Notes: a model not told the origin generated them from the letters alone. 64,000 nt of DNA from Hippasteria phrygiana (GCA_037893225.1 JAZGUH010000207.1:558001-622000); one strand, 5' to 3'. Positions 21,157 through 31,909 are shown, numbered from the stretch's first letter. Numbers and translations: made by a program.

Positions 21157-21578
21157 CCCTAACGTCACCGAATGCTACAAAATACTACTTGAGTAAACTG
21201 TAGTATGCAGTACTTTTACTACATGGGCCTATGAGAAGTGAGTAGTATTTTGTAGTACAGTGCACTATGGGCTCCGTGCACAACTACCCCCTCAGCGGAA
21301 AGAAAAGGCGAGTTGGGGGGTCAATATCGACGCCATCTTACCTGACTTTAATTTAAGTGTCTGGTTCCCGCTGTGATATTCTTATTGAAAACGCAATTAT
21401 CGAGAGTCAGCGAACAGACAAAGCAATCCCACTGGTATACGAGTATCAAATGAACGAGGAGCGCGGTGCGTAATACCAGCGACGTACTCCCCATGGAAGT
21501 GCGGTTGCTATGTGGACAGCGCCCTCATTCGACAGCGCACGGAGCCCATACCCCAAGTGAATGCCTAGGACGTTAGGG
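21157..21578. mobile_element. TTAA MITE, CCCTAACGTC family
   Basis: TTAA at 21153-21156 and 21579-21582; perfect inverted ends CCCTAACGTC / GACGTTAGGG. 422 bp, with an internal GCTACAAAATACTACT / AGTAGTATTTTGTAG inverted pair. Non-coding. Confidence 0.8.
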
Positions 21579-21738
21579 TTAAAAGCAATGGAGCTATATT
21601 AACAACTACATTTTGTACACTACATGTGGAGAGTGGAACAAAGTGGGGATATAGCAGCACATGCCCCTTCATACCTCAGCGGAGGTTAGTGCCCATTCCC
21701 CTACCCGCTGAAGTTTTTCAGCCCATTGTAATGTACAT

Positions 21739-21937
21739 GTACGGATGACGCCAAATGGCACAAAAAAACAGTGCCACAAGGCCGGATGACGCCTACAGCC
21801 GCTATTTGTCTAGTTTCAATTGTTGGATTATTGTGTATGTTACGCTTGACTGCACAAGCACATTGTGTCTGTTTCGCTTGGCTGCAAAAGCCGACGTGAC
21901 ATCCCCGCGCCTCCTGTAAATAACCGTACTCAAGGGG
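21739..21937. mobile_element. TTAA MITE, TGCGTACGGATGACGCC family, copy 4 (5' truncated)
   Basis: Begins at GTACGGATGACGCC, lacking the first bases; right end CTCAAGGGG with TTAA at 21938-21941. Confidence 0.75.
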
Positions 21938-21941
21938 TTAA

Positions 21942-22172
21942 AGGGAATTATCAGGTCAGAGAACTAGACTGTATTTCCAGCGATTGTCGGCCGAGTCGGC
22001 TGACAAAAATCAATTTTTCTTACATGACAGCACACAAGGTGTCATGATTTCACAGGATGCTCGAGACTATTACTTACACTTACAGTCAAGTCTACAGGTA
22101 GTAAGACACTTCCATAATATTTCTGTATTTTTTTTTTTTTTTATGATTGCAAATGTTCTGTATTACCTTTAA
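21942..22172. mobile_element. Fragment of the GGTAGTGTACACGATTGG element family
   Basis: Contains the diagnostic GACAGCACACAAGGTG...TTTCACAGGATG...GAGACT block shared with copies at 40.0, 55.4, 57.4 and 58.0 kb. Only one end is present. Confidence 0.6.
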
Positions 22173-22711
22173 CTACATGTAGCCCTAAGAAAAAGTGGCG
22201 GCCCTCAACCTTAAGACCACTTTAACTTTTCATTCATGACATTAAAAACACCCAGTCATCACCCTCAAAACACAAATTGGACCTTAACCACTGAAGAGCT
22301 TTCCGGTTTCCATCAATTGCAGGTAGCTTTATAATTAGATTTCCTTAAAAAAATGCACAGTTCCTGGAACATACGTGTGTGTACACACGTATGATGCTAC
22401 TGAACATGCTGTAGAAAGAAAGTGCAGTGTGTGTGTGTGTACTGTACGTTCACATGTGTGGGAGAATACAGGTACACACACTTTGTAACGTGTATCGACC
22501 TCCAAACGTGGACGTCCTATTGTTCCCTCGTTTGTTTGTACTTAACTTTTTCGGAAGACCTCCATATGTTTTGTACACACTCCGGTCGCGGACGTACATG
22601 TATGCTGGCATTCGCGGACGATATTGTTCTTGTTTGTTCTCTAACATTTTTCGTCCACGGTTTGAATACCCAACGCCCCCCACAGCTTTGTAAGTTACGG
22701 TGTCAACCTTT
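22173..22711. other. Dispersed element segment; no gene
   Basis: 22495-22680 matches 5880-6055 in inverse orientation (CTTTTTCGGAAGACCTCC, TTTTGTACAC). A translated FADD tetrapeptide here is coincidental. Confidence 0.4.
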
Positions 22712-23271
22712 TAGGGCTGTTCCGAATATACCGAATATTCGATTGTCAAACGAATATTCGAATACTTTTTACCGGTTCGAATATTCAACAAAATATTATA
22801 CATGTATATATGCATTATAACGTGTATATGTACAGATACGACTCTGATGCTATTTTAATAGAAAAGTTACAGCGCTTAATTATAAGCAGTGTCAAATCCC
22901 ACTTTTGTCGACGGTAACTTTTTGTGGAGGGAGGTTTATTGTTCCCATCCGTAAAACCCTTGACACTTATAATTACTGCAAAAAGGCAGGCTTTAGTTTG
23001 ATTTCTTGTTAGCAGAACCTTATATATGTACCCGTACATGTACTGATCTTGAGACAACAGGCACAGGCAAAAGTTGATTGGGCGGTCCAAAAATGTTGAT
23101 CGCCGCACGTAAAACACCACCCTGTTTTACGTGCAACTTTTTACCAGTGCGGCATGCAGTTGCAGCTGACGCATGAAAAACTTGATCGCTGAGTATCGAA
23201 TATTCAAATATTCAGTCAAACACAGTTTAGAATAATCGAATACTAAATTATTCGAAAATGAACACCCCCTA
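22712..23271. mobile_element. hAT-type MITE, TAGGGCTGT family, perfect TSD
   Basis: Flanked by a perfect 8-bp duplication CAACCTTT (22704-22711 and 23272-23279). Begins TAGGGCTGTTCCGAATA. The 8-bp duplication and TAGGG ends place the family with hAT transposons. Non-coding. Confidence 0.92.
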
Positions 23272-23319
23272 CAACCTTTATCACATGCAGTCATGGACCA
23301 CAGTAAAGTGACGGTATTA

Positions 23320-24317
23320 CAGTGAAATCTCGATAAGTCAAAACCGGTTAACTCGAAAACCTGGTTAACTCGAAGTAAAAATTTATTCCCCTCAAAAGAA
23401 TAGCAAATCATGTATAAACATGCCCACGCAAACTCGAAATTTCAGACCGGTAACTACGGTTAAGTCAAACTCAAAATCGCCAGGTGCAGAAATAAACGTG
23501 AGTAATTAGGCCATGGAAGAAACTGGAATCCTTTTGTTAAGTTAAGAAATCTCCCACGATCACATTCAATGAACCCAAACTCAGCTATAGATAGAAAAGC
23601 AACAAAGGGGCAATTAGCGTCCGTAGTATCGTTGAAGCAGCCTATTCACTGCAGTACAACTTACAATGATCAAAGCATACCGCCGGTGACCCACGCAGGA
23701 AGGCCGAAGATGCAATGCGGCCGCAACGGTTGCCGCAATCCTTTGAAGAAACGCGCCCAGTTCTGCACGCAACCACAATGCAGTTGCCAATCATTTAAGT
23801 GAACTGCTGACCAATCACACAGTTGCACGTGCTTGCTGCAGTGACGTATTGCCGGTGGATGGATCGTTTCAAGGCACGCCACATACCGTACCACCGCGCC
23901 GCACCACCGCGCCGCGCACGTTTTCTTGAGAGAGGGCGCAATGCCATCTCGAGAGAGGGCACATACCATCTCGAGAGAGGGCGCTGTGTCTAACTACGGA
24001 GATGACAGACGAATGGCTACGCAATGGACTGCCCAATGTTTTGGCTGAAGAAACATCTTTAACGCCGATGAAACGGGTCCGTTTTATTGTCTCTTGTCGG
24101 ACCATTCCCTCACACTAAAGGGGGAGACCTGCAATGGCTGAAAGCGAATCAAAGATCGCCTAAAAATGCCATGATTTCGTGCACTATTTCACAGCCGTTA
24201 CATTGGATATTCGCTTGGTATTCACGTACGTAATCTTTTGGGGGGGGGGGGGGGGGGGAAGGGGGACTCTAAATTGGAACCCATTCCCCTGAGGTTTGAC
24301 TTATCGAGATTTCACTA
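23320..24317 (+). mobile_element. Tigger/pogo-like element, deleted and decayed
   Basis: Inverted ends CAGTGAAATCTCGATAAGTC / GACTTATCGAGATTTCACT, with TA before the left end, are typical of Tigger/pogo members of the Tc1/mariner group. The interior keeps a transposase fragment (24011-24165) but is otherwise non-coding, with CTCGAGAGAGGGC repeats near 23930-23990 and a poly-G run at 24240-24258. Confidence 0.8.
24011..24165 (+). pseudogene. Tigger/pogo transposase remnant (DDE first-Asp region)
   Basis: One frame reads EWLRNGLPNVLAEE; after a frameshift the next reads NIFNADETGPFYCLL, then SLTLKGETCNG and an in-frame stop. NADETG-(L/P)-FY with the following KGE-C-GG-K region is the conserved block around the first catalytic Asp of Tigger/pogo DDE transposases. 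Frameshift and stop show it is dead; most of the protein is deleted. Confidence 0.82.
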
Positions 24318-24465
24318 TGAAGGGCTTATGGAAACCAGCCAAGCATGCAGATGTCATGTGAATATCAGACTCCCTGAAAAATCTGACTTGTTGGTTAAAC
24401 AAACTGCAATGTGTATGTATTATATTCCACTAATTACAATTTTGTTTTGGTGTTTTTCTTTTTTT

Positions 24466-24580
24466 AACAAAGAAAACTGGCAGGAGCGGGATTTGAACTC
24501 GTGACCTCCGGAACCCCGTACCGGCGCTCTACCAACTGAGCTATCTTGCCCTATGTTTGCGGTCTCCCAAATTGTCCGAG
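24466..24580 (-). mobile_element. tRNA-derived SINE copy
   Basis: On the minus strand 24479-24550 has a tRNA-like fold with A box (TAGCTCAGTTGGTAGAGC) and B box (GAGTTCAAATC), followed by the family tail TTTTCTTTGTT. The anticodon loop lacks U33 and several stem pairs fail, so it is a pol-III-type SINE head, not a decoding tRNA. Confidence 0.75.
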
Positions 24581-25237
24581 TGTAGACATTCTAACATAAT
24601 GCGCAAATAATTACGGAGAAATTAGGGGAAAAAACCGAAGCACCAATAGCCAGACATTCAGACTGGTGTCGTACATGGTGCAGCCTACATTATAACCAAA
24701 GCACTAGGGTGCCAATCTGATCTCCAACGATCAGACTTTTCTAAAAACAAACTGCTGTCCCCCAAATGATTTTCGTCAATGATTTTCAGACAAATAGCAC
24801 ATTTTTCAAGGAATGCTTGTGTACATTATTATGTTCTACATTTAAATGATTTTTCCAATCATAGCAAATTGATGACAAATGCTTTTTGTGGCCCAATTGG
24901 GCAGCCACAAAGTCAACGTGCCCCTTTAAATACCATAGAGTCAGAACACACTGTCATTAGCTATGTAGAATACACAGTATGCACAGGGATTACCTCACAT
25001 GACTCATATGAAGGTGCCTGGATGGCAGTGCTGCGGTGTATGTAAATTGCAGCTACATACATGAATAAACTGACCATCAGTGAACTGGAAGTAGCAAGAA
25101 GTGTACATTTTCATGGGAAAAAAAATGCACGATTCATTTCAAGTTATGTACATTTACATACAGTGCATCTACATTTTTTGTACATTGTACATGTACGCAT
25201 ATTGTGCACGTACGATGTAATGCTTAACCAGTTCGCG
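24581..25237. other. No gene seen
   Basis: Intron of gene A with ACATTGTACATGTACG tract near 25180. No feature recognised. Confidence 0.35.
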
Positions 25238-26213
25238 CCGGTGTCATGCCAAATACTGTCCGCTCATTAGCATACTGCTCTCTGACTGGTCAAATACTGG
25301 CCGCTGAGCACGCGCAAAAGACACGGACACTATTTGGCAAGTATTACATGCCAAATAGTGTCCGCTGCTAAAAAGTGTCCGCTCATATCATGCATGCGTC
25401 GCAACGTTGCATTATGCACAGCACAATATGAACACCCACACACACACCCACACAAAGCACGCTACCAAATACTGTCCGTTCCTTGCCAAATACTGTCCGC
25501 TAAATTGCTGCCAAATACTGTCCGTTCCTTGCCAAATACTGTCCGCTAAATTGCTGCCAAATACTGTCCGTTCCTTGCCAAATACTGTCCGCTAAATTGC
25601 TGCCAAATACTGTCCGTTCCTTGCCAAATACTGTCTGCTAAATTGCTGCCAAATACTGTCCGTTCCTTGCCAAAAACTCTCCGCTAAATTGCTGCCAAAT
25701 ACTGTCTGCTAAATTGCTGCCAAATACTGCCTGTTCCTTGCCAAATAGTTTTTTTTTACTATACCTCATACGTATTCATGTACCAGTGACTATTTTGAAT
25801 CGTTGGATGAGTTTTTATCCACTTTTTTTTCTTGACAGCCCGTTCAATTTTATCATAATGTCTGCTTATTACTTATAAAAGACGTTAACGAAAATGCCAA
25901 CAAAACACACATAAACAGGCCGAACAATGCTAGTCCATAACAAAGCAATATACGCAAACTCAAGTTAATCAACAATAAAAGAGGTAAAATAAACCCCAAA
26001 AGATGATATTAAAAGATGCGAATGAGAACTTATCGTCACGCAGTGTTGATAGCTTGACGGCAAGGACGCGATGGATGCACGCTACGTACGCCCGGACACT
26101 ATTTAGCAAGCTTCCGGTATCGCGATGGCGTAATACCCACTTGACCAATCAGCGAGCAGTATGCTAATGAGCGGACAGTATTTGGCACCGGACACTTTTT
26201 GGCATGACACCGG
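25238..26213. mobile_element. Element with CCGGTGTCATGCC inverted ends and internal minisatellite
   Basis: Left end CCGGTGTCATGCCAAATACTG and right end GGCATGACACCGG; AGCATACTGCTC and TGACTGGTCA blocks are also mirrored (25270-25292 against 26146-26165). The interior tandem array uses the same CCAAATACTGTCCG word that lies in the ends. No clear target duplication. Confidence 0.75.
25466..25746. repeat. 46-bp minisatellite, about 6 units
   Basis: Each unit is two half-units, CCAAATACTGTCCGTTCCTTG and CCAAATACTGTCCGCTAAATTGCTG-type. It lies inside the 25.2-26.2 kb element and is built from its terminal word. Confidence 0.88.
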
Positions 26214-26386
26214 GATTATTTTTGCCGAAAATGTATATCTTCAAAAAAGGCAAAATATAGCAGCCAACTTCTGATATACATGTACACCCAAACTCCACAA
26301 ATACTGATTTGCAAGAGTCATTTCAACAGTATTTGTACAATATTTCTTGCCGAAAAAGCAAGTCATATCTGGTTGATTTTGTTTAA

Positions 26387-26563
26387 CCCCTTGCGTACGG
26401 ATGATGCCAAATGCCGCAAAAAAAATTTGCCACCAGGCCGGATGACGTCTATACATGCAATTTTCTGAAATTTCAATCCGTTGTTGGATTATTGTGTATG
26501 TTACACTTGGCTGCACAAACCTCTTGTGTCTATTCTGCTTGGCTGCATACCGTACTCAAGGGG
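26387..26563. mobile_element. TTAA MITE, TGCGTACGGATGACGCC family, copy 5 (internally deleted)
   Basis: TTAA at 26383-26386 and 26564-26567. About 40 bp shorter than other copies near the right end. Confidence 0.85.
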
Positions 26564-26826
26564 TTAACTGCACAGTAAGCAAAAGACCTTTTGTTTTGTT
26601 CTACACGTAAATATTAGATTCACGCTTTGCAGTCAAATATTTACACGTTGCAGTCATCGGATTCCGTTGTATTCAGCAAACCCGAATGGTGTTAGGGTCA
26701 ATTAAAAAAAATACTGTTTAACTTGAAAACAACTGGATGACAGCTTCTCCACAAACAGTAATCATGACAACTGTCTCGGACGCAAATTTATGAATGAGTA
26801 TAAATCAACATTTCACACTCGCTCAC

Positions 26827-26991
26827 CTCTGCTATTCCGCCCAGATCCAACTGGATCTCTGCCACCTGACCCTTGAAGAAACCCCTGCCCAGTTCCCCTG
26901 CTGGTAGTCTGAGCGCCGTGGGGGCCAGGGCTGTGGGCACACCCTTGGCGTGGACGCTGATGTTCAGACACTTGCACGTTAATCTTCCCAT
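26827..26991 (-). CDS. Gene A, first coding exon
   Basis: ATG at 26991-26989 opens a 55-codon exon ending at the strong donor GCAGAG|GTGAGC (phase 0). It encodes MGRLTCKCLNISVHAKG, then a Pro/Ala/Leu-rich loop and FFKGQVAEIQLDLGGIAE. CxC at residues 6-8 may be a metal ligand pair. It joins in phase with exon 14631-14765; the intron is 12 kb and packed with transposons. An acceptor-like cctcatctag lies just upstream, so a 5' UTR exon is possible. Third-position GC is high compared with surroundings. I do not recognise the protein. Confidence 0.78.
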
Positions 26992-27058
26992 GACAGAGAA
27001 ATCAGCTAGATGAGGGCTGTATGTAAGAGTGGGAAATGTTCAAAAGATAAAAAACTAA

Positions 27059-27543
27059 TTGGGCTGTCCCGAATATAGCGAATATTCTAATATTCGATCA
27101 TCAACCGAATATTTGAATAGCTTTTTGCCGGTTCGAATATTCAAAAAGATATAATAAATGCACGTACAGATACGACTATGATGCTATTTTAATAGAAAAG
27201 TTACGGCACTTAGCAGTGTCAAATGCTGCATTTTTTGTGGACAGAGGTTTATGGTTCCCGACCGTAAAACCCTCGACACTTCTAAAATAATTATTGCAAA
27301 AACTCGGGCTGGAGTTTGGTTTCTTGTTATCAGAACGTTATACGTACTCGTAATGATCTTGATACAATGCAAACAAATGTTCATCGGTTGGTCTCTAATA
27401 TCGATCGCCGCATGCAACTTTTTACCGGCGTGGCATGCAGTTGCAGCAGACGCCTGAAAGACTTGTTCGGCGAGTATCGAATATTCGGTCAAGCCCAGTC
27501 TCGAATAATCGAATACTAAATTAATCGAAAATTTACTGCCCTA
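27059..27543. mobile_element. hAT-type MITE, TAGGGCTGT family, perfect TSD, next to gene A start
   Basis: Perfect 8-bp duplication AAAACTAA (27051-27058 and 27544-27551). Ends TTGGGCTGTCCCGAATA and ACTGCCCTA. Lies 68 bp upstream of the gene A ATG, so it may overlap its leader or promoter. Confidence 0.92.
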
Positions 27544-28205
27544 AAAACTAATACTTCATATTTTGGCACTGACATTTTGTGAACCTCCCAGATTTTAGAG
27601 GATTTTGGAGGATCGAAGAGAGTAAAACAACTATCACTTAAAGTTCAATCCAAATGGTTTAAAAAGTGTTGAAATTAAATGTTATTGTGTTCAATGTATC
27701 ATAAATTACTCATTCACTACAAAATCATACCAGTTGTGCATTTCAACATTATTTTGTGAGAAATGAACATTTTCTTTCGAGTTTATGAAAACTGCCTACA
27801 AATTGACCGCTGGCAGCACTGTTGAGAAATGAACAATATTTGACCTAATATTGGGTCTGCCTCGGTGAGTATATCAGCATAGGGGCACACATGCAGGATA
27901 CATCGTTGTTTTTTGTCAAGTTTCGTTCTTTTCTCCGTGAATTAACCCTAACCTACCTGAATCCATCAAAATCCATACCCGTTTTGGAGGATTTCGGCGG
28001 ATTCAGGATACCTCCATATTGAAAACTGGGGCATTTTGATGGATTGAGGATTGTAAGCCTAGCGGTACTGCAGGATCTTGATGAATTCAGGATACCTCCA
28101 TATTGAGCAGTCACCAAAACCAACTTTTTGTGCATGACAAAATAGGTAGATTTTGGTGGATTCAGGATACTTTCTGGTATTAAAAGTTACCCAAGGGTAA
28201 CCAAA
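27544..28205. other. GGAGGATT-type repeats; TTAA motif at 27943
   Basis: From about 27943 TTAACCCTAACC leads into ATCCTCCAAAATCC-like degenerate repeats related to the 30.9-31.9 kb array. No gene. Confidence 0.4.
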
Positions 28206-28362
28206 ATGCCCAAATCCTGCGAAATTGGGGGCTGCACGCGGAATTCTGCGAAAGAACCAGGATTAAGATTGTTCAAATTTCCTAATGAGAAAGGTTAGTC
28301 GACAGTGGGTGAAAATTTGTGGAGATGATGCGATCAGACTTCCGCTTGTCAGACTTCCTTGA
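28206..28362 (+). pseudogene. Broken THAP domain
   Basis: ATG opens MPKSCEIGGCTRNSAKEPGL, then LFKFPNEK. This fits the start of a C2CH THAP zinc finger: MP-x2-C-x4-C and the F-x-FP motif. One extra base at 28293-28294 breaks the frame; the next frame continues VSRQWVKICGDD, supplying the invariant Trp. A stop follows before the second Cys-His pair. THAP domains occur in P-element-like transposases and in host regulators; surrounding repeats favour a transposon relic. Confidence 0.65.
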
Positions 28363-28988
28363 AGTTCCTCGAAAGTACAATACTGCAAGTTGTGGATTTT
28401 GGAGGATTCTGGAAGGTTCTTTAAATCAACAAGGCCTACATGTATGGGGTTAAGGTTAATGTGCTTTGGGAGCGTCTCAAAAGTTGGTACGTTCCTCTTC
28501 CCTTTGAAAGTTCCTTTCAGGCACACTGTGTTCCCGTTAGGAATGGTACTGTGTTCTGGCACGTTACCAACGACAACAGGCTGTGCTCGAGTAAGCATCC
28601 ATGCGCACTGACCACTTCCCATTTGGGATATGTTCCCAATGGGAACAGCGGATGTTCCGGATTGGAACAGGCTATGTTCTCATTGGAACGATTCAGATGT
28701 TCTGACTTTTGAGATGCTCCCTTACATGTATATGTACATTATTTAGCACTTTATATAAATGTCTTCAAGTCAAAGCATTTCACAATGACTGCCCCAGTTT
28801 GTCGGGTCATGAGATCAGTCATGCAGCAGTTCAGGATCAGCGCATACATGTACAATATATGTACTCTCACAGATAACCTTTTACACTCCTGGGTGGAGAG
28901 AGGCTTGTTCAAGCACACCAGCACATCCACAAATCATACAGAGTACACTGTACACGTATGTAGTAGACCACGTGGCTCCACACAGTGC
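28363..28988. other. Transposon debris
   Basis: About 28464-28713 has ends GGGAGCGTCTCAAAAGT / ACTTTTGAGATGCTCCC and resembles 52384-52770 and 3610-3720: an old element family. No gene. Confidence 0.45.
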
Positions 28989-29094
28989 TGTTACGCCCCA
29001 ACTACATACATTTGTATGGTGAAGGATCCAACTATACTTGGCCAGTCCCAACTATAGTTGAGACCACTGCCATATAGTTGGGGCGCAACAGTGC
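28989..29094. repeat. Imperfect palindrome around GTTACGCCCCAACTA
   Basis: TGTTACGCCCCAACTACAT is mirrored by ATATAGTTGGGGCGCAACA; 105 bp, non-coding; likely a tiny MITE. Confidence 0.6.
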
Positions 29095-29189
29095 TACAGA
29101 AAGTGTTCGAGTCGGTGGATTTGGGAAGAACACAAGCCAAAATGCCCCAGGATTCTAAATACATGTATACTGTTAATTGCAAAATAAGG

Positions 29190-29390
29190 TTTCTAATTTT
29201 CGCAGTGTACCACCATCTTTGCTCGATACGGCCATCTTTAGGGGGCAAGCGCAAAAGACAATGCATGATCTCCATATAGAGTATTGGGGATGTGCATGCC
29301 AACAATTTCCATGCAGATCATGCATCGTCTTTTGCGCTTGCCCCTAATGATGATGGTCTCGAGCAAAGATGGCGGTATCCGCAAAACGGC
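29190..29390. mobile_element. Palindromic MITE, CTTTGCTCGA arms
   Basis: TTTCGCAGTGTACCACCATCTTTGCTCGA and TTAGGGGGCAAGCGCAAAAGAC-type blocks on the left are mirrored on the right (GTCTTTTGCGCTTGCCCC, TCGAGCAAAGATGGCGG). Arms about 80 bp. Confidence 0.65.
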
Positions 29391-29590
29391 TTTCGGACTG
29401 GTTGTTTTACATCAAGGTCGCGGTAAGTTGACAGGGACGTTAGTTTACCGCGTGTCTCCATTGGACTTAATTTTTTTATTCTAAAGAAAAGTCGTGGTAG
29501 ATTGACAAATTAAATCCAATGGAAACACGGCTTTAAATGCATCTTTCCCTACAAACGCCTAAATGTACAAATGCACTATACAATTGTAAT

Positions 29591-30391
29591 CAGGGCTCGA
29601 AACTACCATTGTAGTGCTTGCGCAACGCAAGTGAAAAATACCCGAACGCAAGTTATCCTCGACTCAAGCTTGCGTTTTGCGCAAGTTGGAAAAGTACTGG
29701 TTTTTGCTTACTGATATTTCACAATGATAACCTGTATGATTTGATTAAAACAATAAGTTTAACAAACATGTTTTACTGTAGCTTTTCTGTCTGTTTGTCC
29801 CGGCCCAGCAGCTACTCATGAATCATGATCATAGCGCTCGCACAATCCCTGCATGCAGATCGGAACGAAATCCATGCAATGTTAATGTACATAGAACGGT
29901 GCAGACTGCACGTACAGTACATCATTGCCTTTTTATGCATGTCTTGCGTTGGGGACCAGACATGCTGCTGGGCGATGTGTAACCTCGCTCCCATTCATAC
30001 AAGTCAGTCGTTGAATGTAACTGAAACCGCCGGGTGCGAGCGTGCGTTGCGTGGAGCGGGGATTTTACCGGATTTTACACGTAAACGTTGTTGACATCGT
30101 TTCGCGCACTGATCGGGTTTTAAATGACGGAGAAGTGAGATATTTTGTGACACTTTTTTCTTGCATTTTGGGGTTTCCGATCATCATGAAACGTTCACCA
30201 CCGAAGCAGAAAAGTCTGCTCTCTTTCTTCAAAAGTAAGCGGCCGGCATCCGAAGCTTTGCCTTTATTTCATATGTCATACATACATTGAATTACAAAAA
30301 TTAGTGCAAGTTAAATTTTGTTAGCGCAAGTTGTTTCAAATGCCAACTTGTGCAAAGCGCAAGTACACTTTTTTGGGAATTTCGAGCCTTG
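29591..30391 (+). mobile_element. hAT-type deletion derivative carrying a 5' coding exon
   Basis: Begins CAGGGCTCGAAACT and ends AATTTCGAGCCTTG, inverted ends typical of many animal hAT elements. Subterminal CTTGCGCAA / GCGCAAGTT words repeat at both ends. GTAAT touches both termini but no clean 8-bp duplication remains. The interior keeps a first exon (30186-30234); the transposase body is absent. Confidence 0.7.
30186..30234 (+). CDS. Orphan first exon with PIP-box, inside a hAT derivative
   Basis: ATG leads to MKRSPPKQKSLLSFFK and a splice donor AAA|GTAAGC. QKSLLSFF matches the PCNA-interacting (PIP) box Q-x-x-(L/I/M)-x-x-F-F, preceded by basic KR and PPK. Short N-terminal PIP boxes are found in DNA-replication proteins and have been noted in several transposases. 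Since the element's body is gone, this is probably a remnant of the autonomous hAT's first exon; splicing to something downstream cannot be excluded. Confidence 0.5.
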
Positions 30392-30863
30392 GTAATGTAT
30401 GTTTGTACAGACTTTGACTTCTGTGCATGCAACCCACCCCCCCCCCCCCCCCCCCACCCTACCCAGCCAATGCCAAATTCAATGGTATGACAAACTCATA
30501 TCTCTTCAAGTGGCCTTGACTGCACTCCATTTTGTATTTTGTCTGACCTATGACCCTGACACCATATTGTCATTCCTGATAACCAGGATTCTGGCAACCC
30601 TGACTTTGTCTAGCCGTTATCTATCTGTGTGAGAACCCCCATTAAGAAAGATAACGGGTCACAGACAGTCTCCATCTGACCTCCAGATGTCAATAATTGT
30701 CTAGTTGTGACATGTTTGCAGGACTAAACCCAGTCCACTCCTACAAACATGTCTGTGCTGTACAATACTGATGTGGGTCATTCTATACATTTGGGGTCCA
30801 ATTTGTGTGTCCCTGTAACATCTGACAGGTATAAGATTTTGCAAATCAGGACACGTCCTATAA
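30392..30863. other. No gene seen
   Basis: Poly-C run near 30437-30455 and a GTTATCTATCT / AGATAACGG inverted pair near 30616-30655. Nothing else. Confidence 0.35.
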
Positions 30864-31909
30864 CCCTAACCCCCTAGGCCCTTATTGCTAGGAACCATCC
30901 TCAATCCTCAAAAATCATCCTAAATCCTCCTAAATCCTCTGCTTCAATCACCAATTATCCTCAATCCTCCCCAATCCTCCTTTGTTTCAATCACCATTCA
31001 TCCTCAATCCTCCTTTGCTTCAATCACCATTCATCCTCAATCCTCCTGTGCATCAATCACCATTCATCCTAAATCCTCAAAAATCCTTTGCTTCAATCAC
31101 CATTCATCCTCAATCCTCCAAAATCCTCCTGTGCTTCAATCACCATTCATCCTCAATCCTCCAAAATCCTCCTGTGCTTCAATCACCATTCATCCTCAAT
31201 CCTCCTGTGCATCAATCACCATTCATCCTAAATCCTCAAAAATCCTTTGCTTCAATCACCATTCATCCTCAATCCTCCAAAATCCTCCTGTGCTTCAATC
31301 ACCATTCATCCTCAATCCTCCAAAATCCTCCTTTGCTTCAATCACCATTCATCCTCAATCCTCCTGTGCATCAATCACCATTCATCCTAAATCCTCAAAA
31401 ATCCTTTGCTTCAATCACCATTCATCCTCAATCCTCCAAAATCCTCCTGTGCTTCAATCACCATTCATCCTCAATCCTGCAAAATCCTCCTGTGCTTCAA
31501 TCACCATTCATCCTCAATCCTCCTGTGCATCAATCACCATTCATCCTCAATCCTCCAAAATCCTCCTTTGCTTCAATCACCATTCATCCTAAATCCTCCT
31601 GTGCTTCAATCACCATTCATCCTAAATCCTCCTGTGCATCAATCACCATTCATCCTCAATCCTCCAAAATCCTCCTTTGCTTCAATCACCATTCATCCTC
31701 AATCCTCCTGAGCATCAATCACCATTCATCCTAAATCCTCAAAAATCCTTTGCTTCAATCACCATTCATCCTCAATCCTCCAAAATCCTCCTGTGCTTCA
31801 ATCACCATTCATCCTAAATCCTCCAAAATCCGCCTGTGCTTCAATCACCATTCCTCCAAAATCCTCCAAAACCACCATGAGGATTTTGGAGGATTGAGGA
31901 GGGTTAGGG
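30864..31909. mobile_element. TTAA element swollen by a 43-bp minisatellite
   Basis: Starts CCCTAACCCCCTAGGCCC and ends GGAGGGTTAGGG with TTAA at 31910-31913. The same element at 55172-55398 has only about 3 repeat units; here there are about 22 of type TGTGCTTCAATCACCATTC...ATCCTC. Long plus-strand frames (SPFILNPP) are repeat artefacts. Confidence 0.82.

Noticed and set aside
22590..22660. FADD-like tetrapeptide resembling the reverse-transcriptase YADD box
   Set aside because: No other RT motif lies in frame, and the whole segment matches a non-coding dispersed element at 5880-6055 on the other strand.
25466..31880. CRISPR-like regular arrays
   Set aside because: Units are contiguous tandem repeats without unique spacers, in a eukaryotic setting.
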